Shown here piece by piece: positions 52,997 to 62,129 of a DNA stretch of 64,000 nt. The DNA lies in the NCBI RefSeq assembly GCF_003634755.1, contig NZ_RBXA01000001.1, positions 248,001-312,000 on the forward strand, written 5' to 3'. The DNA comes from Flavobacterium limicola (GTDB lineage: Bacteria > Bacteroidota > Bacteroidia > Flavobacteriales > Flavobacteriaceae). The notes under the pieces were generated by a model. That model saw nothing but the letters and a program-made list of their open reading frames with translations, did not search any database and was not told where the DNA came from. Every line of letters starts with the position of its first letter. The first letter of the stretch is position 1. A program made the translations under genes and the position numbers.

Positions 52997-55030
52997 ATGA
53001 AAAAAATTACTTTTCTATTATTACTCTCATTATTTTCAATCAACTGCACTTTTGCGCAGGCGACTACTACTAATGAGATCCTGCTTTTTGGTAAAAATAA
53101 AATCACAAAACAAGGTTCCGTAATTCGCTGCGCATCTACGGAATATGAAGAATACTTGAAATCCAAAAATCCAAACGTACTATCGACATCTGAATTTGAA
53201 CAATGGATAACACCAAAGATCATACTTGAAAAAAACAAAAAAAAGAATACCTCAAAAGGACTCAAAACAAATGCAGTCATCACGATACCTGTTGTGATTC
53301 ATGTAATTCATAGTGGTGACATTTTAGGCGTTGATGAAAACATATTTGATGAACAAGTAATTTCGCAAATCCAAGTCCTTAACGATGATTTCAGAAGGAA
53401 ATCAGGCACTCCTGGTTTTAATACCAATCCCGTTGGAGCTGATGTAGAAATTGAATTTGCACTTGCAAAGCAAGATCCATCTGGCGTATTATCAAATGGG
53501 ATAAATCGTGTAAACTTAGGACAAGAAAGCTGGTCAACTACTGATATAAATGACGTTTTAAAGCCCCAAACACAATGGAATCCTGAAAAATATCTAAATA
53601 TTTGGGTGGTGAATTTTAGTAGAACCGATTTATTAGGATATGCACAATTCCCAAGTGGCTCAGGACTTTCTGGATTAAATCAAAACGAAGGATCAGCAAA
53701 TACTGATGGCGTAGTAATTGGCTATAAATTTTTTGGTTCTTCAGATTATTTTCCTAACGGAACGTATTCTTCCAATTATGACAAAGGGAGAACAACTTCA
53801 CACGAGGTAGGACATTGGCTAGGATTGCGTCACATTTGGGGAGACGGTGGATGTGATGTAGACGATTTTTGTACAGACACTCCAAATGCAGGACAAGAAA
53901 ACGCAGGATGCCCAACAGGAGTAGACTCTTGTCCAACTTCGCCAGGAATGGATATGGTTGAGAACTACATGGACTATACTTATGATGCTTGTATGAACAT
54001 TTTTACTGCAGATCAAAAAACACGCATGATTACCGTTATGAACAACTCCATCAGAAGAGTCTCATTACAAACTTCAGACGCTCTTACTCCCGGAGTAATT
54101 TTTGAAAGTGATGCCTCCACTATGATTGTTAACTTAAACATTAATCCATGCAGCAATACGTTCTCGCCAATAATAAAAATTGTAAACAAAGGGAATGCAA
54201 CATTGACTAAAGCATCTTTTACTTATGGAATAGACAACAACAATTTACAAACATTCAATTGGACCGGTAATCTTACGAACAACGAATCACAAAATATCAC
54301 ACTAAACAGTTTGACTACAAGTGGCGGTAATCATAATTTTAGCACTAACATAAACAGCGTGAATGGAATAACAGATCAAAACAATGCCAATAACACTGAA
54401 ACCTTAAATTTTGATATTGTAAAGAATTACGCAAACAATACCGTGAACTTCACATTACAAATAGATCGCTACGGAACTGAAACCACATGGAAACTAACAA
54501 ATTCAGCCGGATTGACATTGTATGAAGGAGGTCCATATACCAACACTGCTAAAGACATCGCACTTCCAGCACCATTCAAAACAAGTTTTAATATTGCTAG
54601 TAACGACTGCTATACTTTTACAATAATTGACAAGGAGGAAGACGGAATCTGTTGTGATTACGGAAATGGATCTTATACAATAACGACCCCTACAGGAGAA
54701 ATAATTGCAACTGGAGGGGAATTTGGAGCGAGTGAATCAAAAAGCTTTAGAATTGGATCATTATCAATCGCTAATGTAGAAAACTTAAATTCGGTTTATC
54801 TTTATCCGAATCCCACCTCAAATATATTAAACGTAGCTGTTGAAAATAAGTTAGAAACTCCGGAAGCCTATACTATTATCAATACTTTAGGTCAAATTAT
54901 AAAATCTAAAAAAATCGAATCAACTGAGGATCTTCAAATAAACGTCTCCAATTTATCTCAAGGTATTTATTTTTTAAAATTATCAAAAAGTCAATCCGAA
55001 ACCAAAACAATTCGATTTATTAAAAAATAA
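52997..55030 (+). CDS. Secreted M43 (pappalysin-type) metalloprotease with T9SS type A signal
   Basis: 677 residues. A signal peptide (ending CTFAQ) is followed by a pro-region, then the peptidase M43 domain with TSHEVGHWLGLRHIWGD (zinc motif HExxHxxGxxH, first His near residue 269) and the Met-turn region MVENYMDYTYDACMNIF. CARDB-like and other beta regions follow, with a repeated NNSNN-type spacer. The C-terminus VYLYPNPTSNILNV ... GIYFLKLSKS ... RFIKK is a T9SS type A sorting domain, so the enzyme is exported through the outer membrane and anchored or released. Substrate unknown. Confidence 0.93.
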   Translation: MKKITFLLLLSLFSINCTFAQATTTNEILLFGKNKITKQGSVIRCASTEYEEYLKSKNPNVLSTSEFEQWITPKIILEKNKKKNTSKGLKTNAVITIPVVIHVIHSGDILGVDENIFDEQVISQIQVLNDDFRRKSGTPGFNTNPVGADVEIEFALAKQDPSGVLSNGINRVNLGQESWSTTDINDVLKPQTQWNPEKYLNIWVVNFSRTDLLGYAQFPSGSGLSGLNQNEGSANTDGVVIGYKFFGSSDYFPNGTYSSNYDKGRTTSHEVGHWLGLRHIWGDGGCDVDDFCTDTPNAGQENAGCPTGVDSCPTSPGMDMVENYMDYTYDACMNIFTADQKTRMITVMNNSIRRVSLQTSDALTPGVIFESDASTMIVNLNINPCSNTFSPIIKIVNKGNATLTKASFTYGIDNNNLQTFNWTGNLTNNESQNITLNSLTTSGGNHNFSTNINSVNGITDQNNANNTETLNFDIVKNYANNTVNFTLQIDRYGTETTWKLTNSAGLTLYEGGPYTNTAKDIALPAPFKTSFNIASNDCYTFTIIDKEEDGICCDYGNGSYTITTPTGEIIATGGEFGASESKSFRIGSLSIANVENLNSVYLYPNPTSNILNVAVENKLETPEAYTIINTLGQIIKSKKIESTEDLQINVSNLSQGIYFLKLSKSQSETKTIRFIKK

Positions 55031-55045
55031 AAATTATTTTATAAC

Positions 55046-55077
55046 TAAAAAAGGATCGAACTTTTCGATCCTTTTTT
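55046..55077 (+). terminator. Terminator after the M43 protease gene
   Basis: AAAAAAGGATCGAA pairs with TTCGATCCTTTTTT around CTT. Its T-run end overlaps the -33 box of the next promoter. Confidence 0.9.
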
Positions 55078-55106
55078 AGTTATATCAAATAGATACCTTA
55101 AATTTG
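55076..55106 (+). promoter_or_regulatory. Promoter of ribF
   Basis: TTAG (55076-55079), 19 bases, TAAATTTG (55099-55106). The -33 box is made from the last T-run bases of the preceding terminator. Confidence 0.65.
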
Positions 55107-55127
55107 CGCTTTTATAAAACACTTGCT

Positions 55128-56057
55128 TTGAAGATTTTTCATTCTATAAACGATTTCACTTCCACAAAAAAAACAATCCTAACGTTAGGAACCTTTGATG
55201 GAGTTCACATTGGTCACAAAAAAATTCTGAATAAACTAACCCAAAACACGGAGAACGAGAAATACGAAAGTCTGGTACTTACGTTTTTTCCTCATCCAAG
55301 GATGGTTTTACAGGAACATTCTGATATAAAATTACTCAACACTATAACTGAGAAAATTGATTTGTTGGAAAAAATTGGCATAGAAAATCTTGTGATTCAT
55401 CCTTTTGACGAAACTTTTTCGAGATTGACTGCCGAAGAATTTGTAAGTACTATTCTCGTTGATCGATTTCATATCCAAAAGATAATTATTGGTCACGATC
55501 ACCGCTTTGGAAGAAATCGAACTGCAGATATTGATGATCTTATCGCTTTTGGAAAGCAGTATGATTTTGAAGTAGAACAAATATCAGTTCAGGAAATTAA
55601 TGAAATATCAGTAAGCTCAACAAAAATCAGAAATGCATTATTAGAAGGAAACATGGCATTGGCCAATGAATATTTAGGATACGAATACGTTCTGACCGGA
55701 ATCATCATCAAAGGAAAACAATTGGGAAGAACCATCGGTTTTCCAACGGCTAATTTAAAAATCGAAGAAAATTACAAACTGATTCCACAAAATGGAGTTT
55801 ATATTGTAAAAAGCATAATTAATGAACAAACCGTTTTTGGAATGATGAACATTGGATTTAATCCTACTGTTGACGGACAAAAACAATCCATTGAGATTCA
55901 TTATTTTGATTTTAATGCTGATTTATACAATCAAAAAATCAGCGTTTCAATACTACATAGAATTCGTTCCGAACAAAAATTTGAATCGGTTGAGTTACTG
56001 AAAGAACAACTTGAAAAAGACAAAAAAACTACACTCAACTACTTGAATAAATTTTAA
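55128..56057 (+). CDS. ribF: Bifunctional riboflavin kinase / FAD synthetase
   Basis: 309 residues from TTG at 55128 (MKIFHSINDF); an earlier TTG at 55104 is inside the promoter box and is rejected. The FAD synthetase half has ILTLGTFDGVHIGHKK (nucleotidyltransferase HIGH) and VSSTKIRNALLEGN. The riboflavin kinase half has GRTIGFPTANLKIEE and IGFNPTV. It converts riboflavin to FMN then FAD. Four-base spacing to no gene upstream; it is probably transcribed alone. Confidence 0.96.
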   Translation: MKIFHSINDFTSTKKTILTLGTFDGVHIGHKKILNKLTQNTENEKYESLVLTFFPHPRMVLQEHSDIKLLNTITEKIDLLEKIGIENLVIHPFDETFSRLTAEEFVSTILVDRFHIQKIIIGHDHRFGRNRTADIDDLIAFGKQYDFEVEQISVQEINEISVSSTKIRNALLEGNMALANEYLGYEYVLTGIIIKGKQLGRTIGFPTANLKIEENYKLIPQNGVYIVKSIINEQTVFGMMNIGFNPTVDGQKQSIEIHYFDFNADLYNQKISVSILHRIRSEQKFESVELLKEQLEKDKKTTLNYLNKF

Positions 56058-56151
56058 TTTTTTAATAAAACATTACTATTTTTTCTGTAAATTTGAAGGT
56101 AATATTCTGTTTATCATTTAGATATACTTTCTAACTTTTAAAAATAGTCGT

Positions 56152-56607
56152 ATGAAACTTCCAAAAGAAATAGTAAACGGATTCATTATTTTCATCGGCA
56201 TTGGCCTTTATTTCTTATTAATGGAACTTTTAGGCCTTGCCGATATGTATTTCCTGCGTCTGTTCAATGTCCTATTTGTATTTTACGGAACTAATAAAAC
56301 GTTAAGAAGTAATTTCGCCGAAGGTAAAATTATACTGGTTTCTAATGCAGTCTCTGCTCTGTTTACATCGCTTTCAGGAGTGTTTTTGAGCATTGCTGGG
56401 TTAATTATTTATAGCTATATAAAAGGAGGTGACATTTATATTGAATCGTTATCAAAAACATTCTTATTTGGCGGCAATCCATCCGTAATGACGTATTCCA
56501 TTTCTCTGTTATTTGAAGGAATCGTATCTGCCGTAATCGTAACCTTCATGCTTATGTTATACTGGGACACTCGCTATTCTTCGGACAAGCATGGCGCTGA
56601 ATCTTAA
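56152..56607 (+). CDS. Small integral membrane protein of unknown function
   Basis: 151 residues with four predicted membrane helices (about 8-25, 35-48, 62-90 and 120-140). A short conserved-looking cytoplasmic or periplasmic patch is FYGTNKTLRSNFAEGKI between helices 2 and 3. The tail is polar (WDTRYSSDKHGAES). I do not recognise a family. It lies 94 bases after ribF on the same strand and may share its transcript. Confidence 0.7.
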   Translation: MKLPKEIVNGFIIFIGIGLYFLLMELLGLADMYFLRLFNVLFVFYGTNKTLRSNFAEGKIILVSNAVSALFTSLSGVFLSIAGLIIYSYIKGGDIYIESLSKTFLFGGNPSVMTYSISLLFEGIVSAVIVTFMLMLYWDTRYSSDKHGAES

Positions 56608-56833
56608 ATTTTTATCCTTACTTAATTCCAATACCACTTCCCAAACGAGCATCTCCTATTGTTTTTACGGCGTTTATTTTTTTATGTTTTATAAATTATA
56701 TATTCCTTCTGTTTAATAAATACCTTCGGATAAAGTAATTGAATAACACTTTATAAAATTCTGAAACGCCCGCATACAACAGCCTACCTTTAACCAAAAA
56801 ATATTTTACAAAAGGCTTTTCAATAGTATTACA

Positions 56834-56864
56834 TTGGTTCTTTAGAACAATTTAACTACTTTTG
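56834..56864 (+). promoter_or_regulatory. Promoter of bioB
   Basis: TTGG (56834-56837), 19 bases, TACTTTTG (56857-56864). The start of transcription falls near 56869, so the ATG at 56886 is the first usable start. Confidence 0.65.
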
Positions 56865-56885
56865 ACCCATCAAAAAATCGTATCA

Positions 56886-57971
56886 ATGAGTATTACAAAA
56901 CACAATTGGACCAAAGACGAAATTATCGCAATATATAATAAACCTATGATGGATTTGCTTTACGAAGCAGCGTCTATTCATAGAGAGCATCACGATCCTA
57001 ACGTGGTTCAGGTTTCTACTTTACTTTCTATAAAAACAGGTGGATGTCCAGAGGATTGTGGCTATTGTCCACAAGCCGCAAGATATCATACTGAAATTGA
57101 AGGGAATGATTTAATGTCAGTTAGCCAAGTGAAAGCGCAAGCTTTGCGAGCAAAATCAAGCGGATCATCCCGTGTATGCATGGGAGCGGCTTGGAGAAAT
57201 GTAAAAGATGGCCCTGAGTTTGACCAAGTTCTTGAAATGGTTCGCACCATAAACAAACTGGATATGGAAGTGTGTTGTACCCTTGGGATGATCACTGAAA
57301 ATCAAGCACATCGTTTAGCAGAAGCAGGTTTATATGCCTACAACCACAATTTAGATACCTCTGAAGAATATTACAAAGAAGTAATTTCAACCCGCGGATT
57401 TGAAGACCGTTTGCAAACAATAGAAAATGTTCGTAAAACAAACGTTACTGTTTGTAGCGGTGGAATAATCGGGATGGGAGAAAGCATTGAAGACCGAGCA
57501 GGAATGCTTGTAGCACTTTCTACGTTAAACCCACAGCCAGAATCAGTCCCGATAAATGCCTTGGTTGCCGTTGAAGGAACTCCGATGGAAGAAGAAAAAC
57601 CAGTTGAAATATGGGAAATGATACGAATGGTGGCAACAACCAGAATCATCATGCCGGAAACCCAAGTACGTCTTTCTGCAGGAAGAATGAACATGAGCCG
57701 TGAAGGTCAAGCCATGTGCTTCTTTGCCGGTGCCAATTCAATTTTTGCGGGAGATAAGTTATTGACTACTCCAAATCCTGATGTAAATGAAGACATGAAA
57801 ATGTTTGAGATGTTAGGTTTAAATCCACAAAAACCATTCACAAAAGTTTCTCAACCACAAACTGTTGAAGCGGAAGATTCTCAATTTGCTCCATTAGGTG
57901 AAAAACCAAAATGGTCAAGACCAGGACACACTATCGAGAGAAATCTTGAAGCATCCGGTAAAGAAAAATAA
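56886..57971 (+). CDS. bioB: Biotin synthase
   Basis: 361 residues from ATG at 56886 (MSITKHNWTK). A TTG at 56862 overlaps the promoter box and is rejected. Radical SAM cysteines are at 54, 58 and 61 in GGCPEDCGYCPQA; the 2Fe-2S site cysteines lie in CMGAAWRNV, VCCTLGMI and TVCSGGI with the arginine in VRLSAGR. It inserts sulfur into dethiobiotin. The C-terminal tail beyond about 325 is longer than in E. coli and polar. No other bio genes are in the window. Confidence 0.96.
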   Translation: MSITKHNWTKDEIIAIYNKPMMDLLYEAASIHREHHDPNVVQVSTLLSIKTGGCPEDCGYCPQAARYHTEIEGNDLMSVSQVKAQALRAKSSGSSRVCMGAAWRNVKDGPEFDQVLEMVRTINKLDMEVCCTLGMITENQAHRLAEAGLYAYNHNLDTSEEYYKEVISTRGFEDRLQTIENVRKTNVTVCSGGIIGMGESIEDRAGMLVALSTLNPQPESVPINALVAVEGTPMEEEKPVEIWEMIRMVATTRIIMPETQVRLSAGRMNMSREGQAMCFFAGANSIFAGDKLLTTPNPDVNEDMKMFEMLGLNPQKPFTKVSQPQTVEAEDSQFAPLGEKPKWSRPGHTIERNLEASGKEK

Positions 57972-57993
57972 ACTTTATTTTGAATAAATATAC

Positions 57994-58025
57994 AAAACCA
58001 TCTTGGCTCACAAGATGGTTTTTTT
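57994..58025. terminator. Bidirectional terminator between convergent bioB and the delta-60 gene
   Basis: AAAACCATCTTG and CAAGATGGTTTT form a perfect 12-bp stem around GCTCA, followed by Ts. Confidence 0.9.
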
Positions 58026-58037
58026 ATGCTTCTTTCT

Positions 58038-61000
58038 CTAATACATTATTTTGTTGGTAACAGATTGGCCATTCTGCAAAAGTATTTTCACCAACAAGAC
58101 TTGATGCCCAATAAGCAAATTCAACACTGATAAATACGTAGCGTTTATTTCTTTTTTTTGATATATTTTTCTTCCTGACAAATTGTATATTGCAACCTCA
58201 TCAATGGATTCCTTGGTTGAATTAATTTGCAACATCATGTTTTTACTTGATACAAACACGAATTCTTTATTATTAGTAAACTCCAGCGAAGTCAAGGTTT
58301 TATCTATATAACGCAATATAAAACGATCATCAAATGTTCCTACAGTAGTATTAAAAGCATAACTCCCATTTGTTATATCAACAATACTATTATTAAATTT
58401 ATCCTCAATAAAAACATTTTGATTTGCTAGAAGACCATCCACATGATCAATTTTAATCTTAAAATCCCCTGCTATCTTAACTTTGAAGCCTAATTTTATT
58501 TCGTCGGTTTCACTAAATGGCAATGATCTTCCTTGAATTACTAAATTCTTATGTTGATTAATACTATAAAAATCTAAATACTCATTCCCATCAAAACTCT
58601 CTCCATCAAAGGAACTATCAAAATCATTAGTCGCTCCGGATGCATATCCTATTAAAACCTGTTTGAAAGCACCTTCCTCATTAGTCAAATTCAACCACAT
58701 ACGATGTTTCTCAATCTCATTTAATTTTAATTTTTTAGGTGAACTTGATTTAAAAAAATTCGAATTTTGCCCAACCACGCGCATACTGTTGTTAAAAATG
58801 GCTGATCCTCCACCATTAATACTGGTCACAAAAAAGGATTGACCAGCCGCTATTTTACCATCAGGAATTGTATTATTAACACCCAAATTTGTAGCTTTTG
58901 TTCCTGCTCCACCTAATAAATTATAGGACGCATAATCATTTGATGCATATGCATTATTTGTAATTGGCGTATTATGTGTCCAAAAATATAGTGTCCCATC
59001 AATGATTTTTTCATTTAATTTCAAAAAGAGGTTCGTATCTATAGCCGATGGATAGGGATTTCCTATGAGATTTGAAGTATCTGTTATACTTATAGGAACT
59101 GAGACAATCCCATTATTAGGAATGCCTGAAAAAACCCCTTCATAAATAGCTGGAACTGTTGTTGAAAAACTTTGAGGACCTCTTATGATATATCCTTTAC
59201 CGGACTCCATTACGTTCATTGGTGATTCATTGCTCCATGAATCAGAAGCTGCATTAAAGGAAAAAAACTTATCCGAAAGGGTATCAGGAGAGACATCAAT
59301 CAATCTTTGGCCAGAAACGGGAGAAGACCAATAGGTATAATCAAATTTGACTATTGGAGTTGTTTCGCGTTTATAGACAACTAGCCCTGTATTTGTTATT
59401 TGATCCTCAGATTGAAAAAGTGAGGCATTATTTTCCAAAATTAATGTTCCCAAACCCGAATAATCAAAAACTAAACCCAACGTATTTCCATTTGGAACAC
59501 CAACACTAATTCCTGAACTGATAGCACATGAACAAGCATTCACAGAATTTAAAACAGGATAATTTCCATTGAAAACTATTCTTTTTTCTGAAGAAGGCAA
59601 ACCATTATTCCAGACTAAACCATCCCAAACAGTAGTATCCAAACACAAAAGTAACCGAGCAGCCCGGTGTTTTGTCACACCCGAAACAGAATTGAAATTG
59701 CCTGCTATCATGACTTTATTATCCGGAGTAAAACACATGCTATACAGCGGACTATTTAAATTAGCCGAGAAAGTACCATCAAAAGCACCAGCGGGCAAAA
59801 GTCGAATCATCCGTTTTACAGAAGTTCCGCTGTAAGTACCAGAGAAAGTTCCACCTACCAAAATCCGTTTATCCGGCTGAATTAAAATAGCTCTGACATC
59901 TCCGTTACTAAAGCCAGTTCCAGCAGCAAAACCCGTATCTAAACTTCCATCAGAATTCAATCTTAGCATTCGTTTTGCTGCAGATCCATTATAATTTAAA
60001 AAGGACCCTCCAATTAATAACTTCCCATCTGATTGTATGGTTATACAATACACATTTTTATCAAAACCTGAACCTGTAAAAAAGCCATTATCCACACTAC
60101 CATCCACATTTAATCGTACGATACGATTTTGGACAATTCCATTAAAAGTCAAAAAACGACCGCCTAAAACTATTTTTCCATCGGGCTGAACAATGACGGA
60201 CTCGACGATTTCATCAGCCCCCAAACCACTATTAAAGCTCGAATCAAGAGTTCCGTCCGAAAACAAACGTGCTATCCTATTTACCGACACTCCGTTACAC
60301 TTTGTAAAATTGCCTCCAACGATGATTTTCCCATCTGCTTGTAAGGCTATTCCATAAATTTGACTGTTAAAACCCAAACCTGTATTAAAAGAAACATCAA
60401 TGGAACCATCTGATAAAATTCTGGTAATTCTATTCACTAAAACCCCATTATAATTCAAAAAATTACCTGCTATTATAATTTTATTGTCAGGCTGGACAAT
60501 CGCATTTTTGATTAATCCATCAGCGCCAGAACCAGAAACATTAAAGGACGGATCAATTGAACCGTTATTTAATAAACGTGCTATTTTTGGAGCGCTGAAC
60601 CCATTAAATTTAGAAAAATTACCAACCACAATAGTTTTAGTATCGGATAAAGAAATGACCTTATAAACGGAATTGTCAAAACCAACACCAGCAGTTAAAT
60701 ACCCAATATCTAAAGCCCCAAAAGCATCAACTTTCGCTAACCTGCCTTGATTTTGGGAATCAAAAATAGAAAAAGAACCTCCAACATACCAGGAACCACT
60801 TAATTCTGGTGCTATAGTGAGAATAGTTCCCGAAGATGGCCCTGAGCTACTATCAAATGTTAGATTTATAACACCATTGGGTTCTAACAGTACCAATCGG
60901 TTTACGGCTATTCCATCATAGGTCCCGGTAAACGAACCACCTAAAATAATTGAACCAATAGTACTGATTTTGATAACTGAAACACCTCCATTACTAAAAC

Positions 61001-61892
61001 CTAATCCAGCAATGAAACTGACATCAATAGAACCGTCATCATTTAAACGAAGTATTCTGTTATTTGGAAGATTATCGTATTTTGTGAAATCACCTCCAAT
61101 CAAGATTCTTCCATCCGTTTGAACGGCCAGAGTTTTAATATCATCATCAAAACCAGTTCCGGTAACAAAAGTTACATCATTACTACCGTCCCCATTTAAT
61201 CTAATTATTTTATTTGAAAGGATTCCATTGAACAAAGTAAATGATCCACCAAGAATTATTTTACCATTAGATTGAATTTGTATGGCATAAATAATACCAT
61301 TGGCACCAGTTCCGGTTACAAAGGTGGTGTCCAAATTTCCATTGGCTAAAATTCGTGCAATTCGAGTTACATTATTTCCGTTATAATTAATAAAACTACC
61401 GCCTATAATAATACTCCCATCAGATTGCAGCGCAAGACTATAGATTACTCCAGAACTAGAAGCAATACTGGTATTAAAAGTCATATCAAGAGATCCATCA
61501 GTATTTAACCGAAGTAGTCTGTTAGTAGTTTGACTATTAAAGAGTGTAAATGAACCGCCAAGGAGTATTTTCCCATCTGGCTGAATCAAAGAACAATATA
61601 CTTTTCCATTAATTCCAGTGCCTAAATTAAAACTAGAATCTTTAGTACCGTCCGGAAGCAATCTACATAAGTAAGGAGTAGCAGCACCATTAAAATTTAA
61701 GAAATCGCCTCCTACAATTAATTTTCCATCAGATTGAATCGAAACAGTTCTGACGGTATTATCAAAACCATCTCCTAATAACCCATCATCATAGGTGTTA
61801 AAAGTGGCATCAACTCTCCCTTCTTGACAAGAAGCTGGATTAAAAATGGAAAGACTAAACACAACAACGAAGCAAAGAAGTTTTGATTTCAA
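58038..61892 (-). CDS. Large secreted delta-60 repeat protein with T9SS type C-like signal
   Basis: 1284 residues. A signal peptide (ending SIFNPASCQ) leads to 14 tandem repeats of about 51 residues (about 25-745), each reading close to (V/I)QxDGKIxxGGxFxxxNG...R(I/L)xRLxxDGSxDxSF, the delta-60 beta-propeller repeat; 14 would make two seven-bladed propellers. From about 750 to the end the protein shares a long module with the gene at 62130-64000: WDGLVWNNGLPSSEKRIVF, FDYTYWSSPVSGQ, GNPYPSAIDTNLFL and DRFILRYIDKTL, ending in a T9SS-type segment VLLVKILLQNGQSVTNKIMY. It is probably a cell-surface or secreted adhesin; no enzymatic motif is seen. Confidence 0.88.
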   Translation of the reverse strand: MKSKLLCFVVVFSLSIFNPASCQEGRVDATFNTYDDGLLGDGFDNTVRTVSIQSDGKLIVGGDFLNFNGAATPYLCRLLPDGTKDSSFNLGTGINGKVYCSLIQPDGKILLGGSFTLFNSQTTNRLLRLNTDGSLDMTFNTSIASSSGVIYSLALQSDGSIIIGGSFINYNGNNVTRIARILANGNLDTTFVTGTGANGIIYAIQIQSNGKIILGGSFTLFNGILSNKIIRLNGDGSNDVTFVTGTGFDDDIKTLAVQTDGRILIGGDFTKYDNLPNNRILRLNDDGSIDVSFIAGLGFSNGGVSVIKISTIGSIILGGSFTGTYDGIAVNRLVLLEPNGVINLTFDSSSGPSSGTILTIAPELSGSWYVGGSFSIFDSQNQGRLAKVDAFGALDIGYLTAGVGFDNSVYKVISLSDTKTIVVGNFSKFNGFSAPKIARLLNNGSIDPSFNVSGSGADGLIKNAIVQPDNKIIIAGNFLNYNGVLVNRITRILSDGSIDVSFNTGLGFNSQIYGIALQADGKIIVGGNFTKCNGVSVNRIARLFSDGTLDSSFNSGLGADEIVESVIVQPDGKIVLGGRFLTFNGIVQNRIVRLNVDGSVDNGFFTGSGFDKNVYCITIQSDGKLLIGGSFLNYNGSAAKRMLRLNSDGSLDTGFAAGTGFSNGDVRAILIQPDKRILVGGTFSGTYSGTSVKRMIRLLPAGAFDGTFSANLNSPLYSMCFTPDNKVMIAGNFNSVSGVTKHRAARLLLCLDTTVWDGLVWNNGLPSSEKRIVFNGNYPVLNSVNACSCAISSGISVGVPNGNTLGLVFDYSGLGTLILENNASLFQSEDQITNTGLVVYKRETTPIVKFDYTYWSSPVSGQRLIDVSPDTLSDKFFSFNAASDSWSNESPMNVMESGKGYIIRGPQSFSTTVPAIYEGVFSGIPNNGIVSVPISITDTSNLIGNPYPSAIDTNLFLKLNEKIIDGTLYFWTHNTPITNNAYASNDYASYNLLGGAGTKATNLGVNNTIPDGKIAAGQSFFVTSINGGGSAIFNNSMRVVGQNSNFFKSSSPKKLKLNEIEKHRMWLNLTNEEGAFKQVLIGYASGATNDFDSSFDGESFDGNEYLDFYSINQHKNLVIQGRSLPFSETDEIKLGFKVKIAGDFKIKIDHVDGLLANQNVFIEDKFNNSIVDITNGSYAFNTTVGTFDDRFILRYIDKTLTSLEFTNNKEFVFVSSKNMMLQINSTKESIDEVAIYNLSGRKIYQKKEINATYLSVLNLLIGHQVLLVKILLQNGQSVTNKIMY

Positions 61893-62067
61893 ATTTACAA
61901 TGGATTTAAGATTTTGCTAACTACACTAATACGCACTAATACAAGTGTTTACTAATTTCACATAAAAATATAGACAATCCTAATTCTACGCAATACCCAC
62001 ATTTAGTGATATTTAGCCTAAACCGCCAAATTATTTATATTTCTCATTTTTAACTCCATTTTAAAAA

Positions 62068-62104
62068 AAAATCCCATTCTGTTTTCATCAGAATGGGATT
62101 TAAT
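62068..62104. terminator. Terminator after the downstream secreted-protein gene
   Basis: AATCCCATTCTG and CAGAATGGGATT form a 12-bp stem with TTTTCAT loop, 25 bases after the stop at 62130, with an A-run (a T-run on the minus strand). Confidence 0.85.
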
Positions 62105-62129
62105 AAAAAATTAAAAATACTATTTAGTG

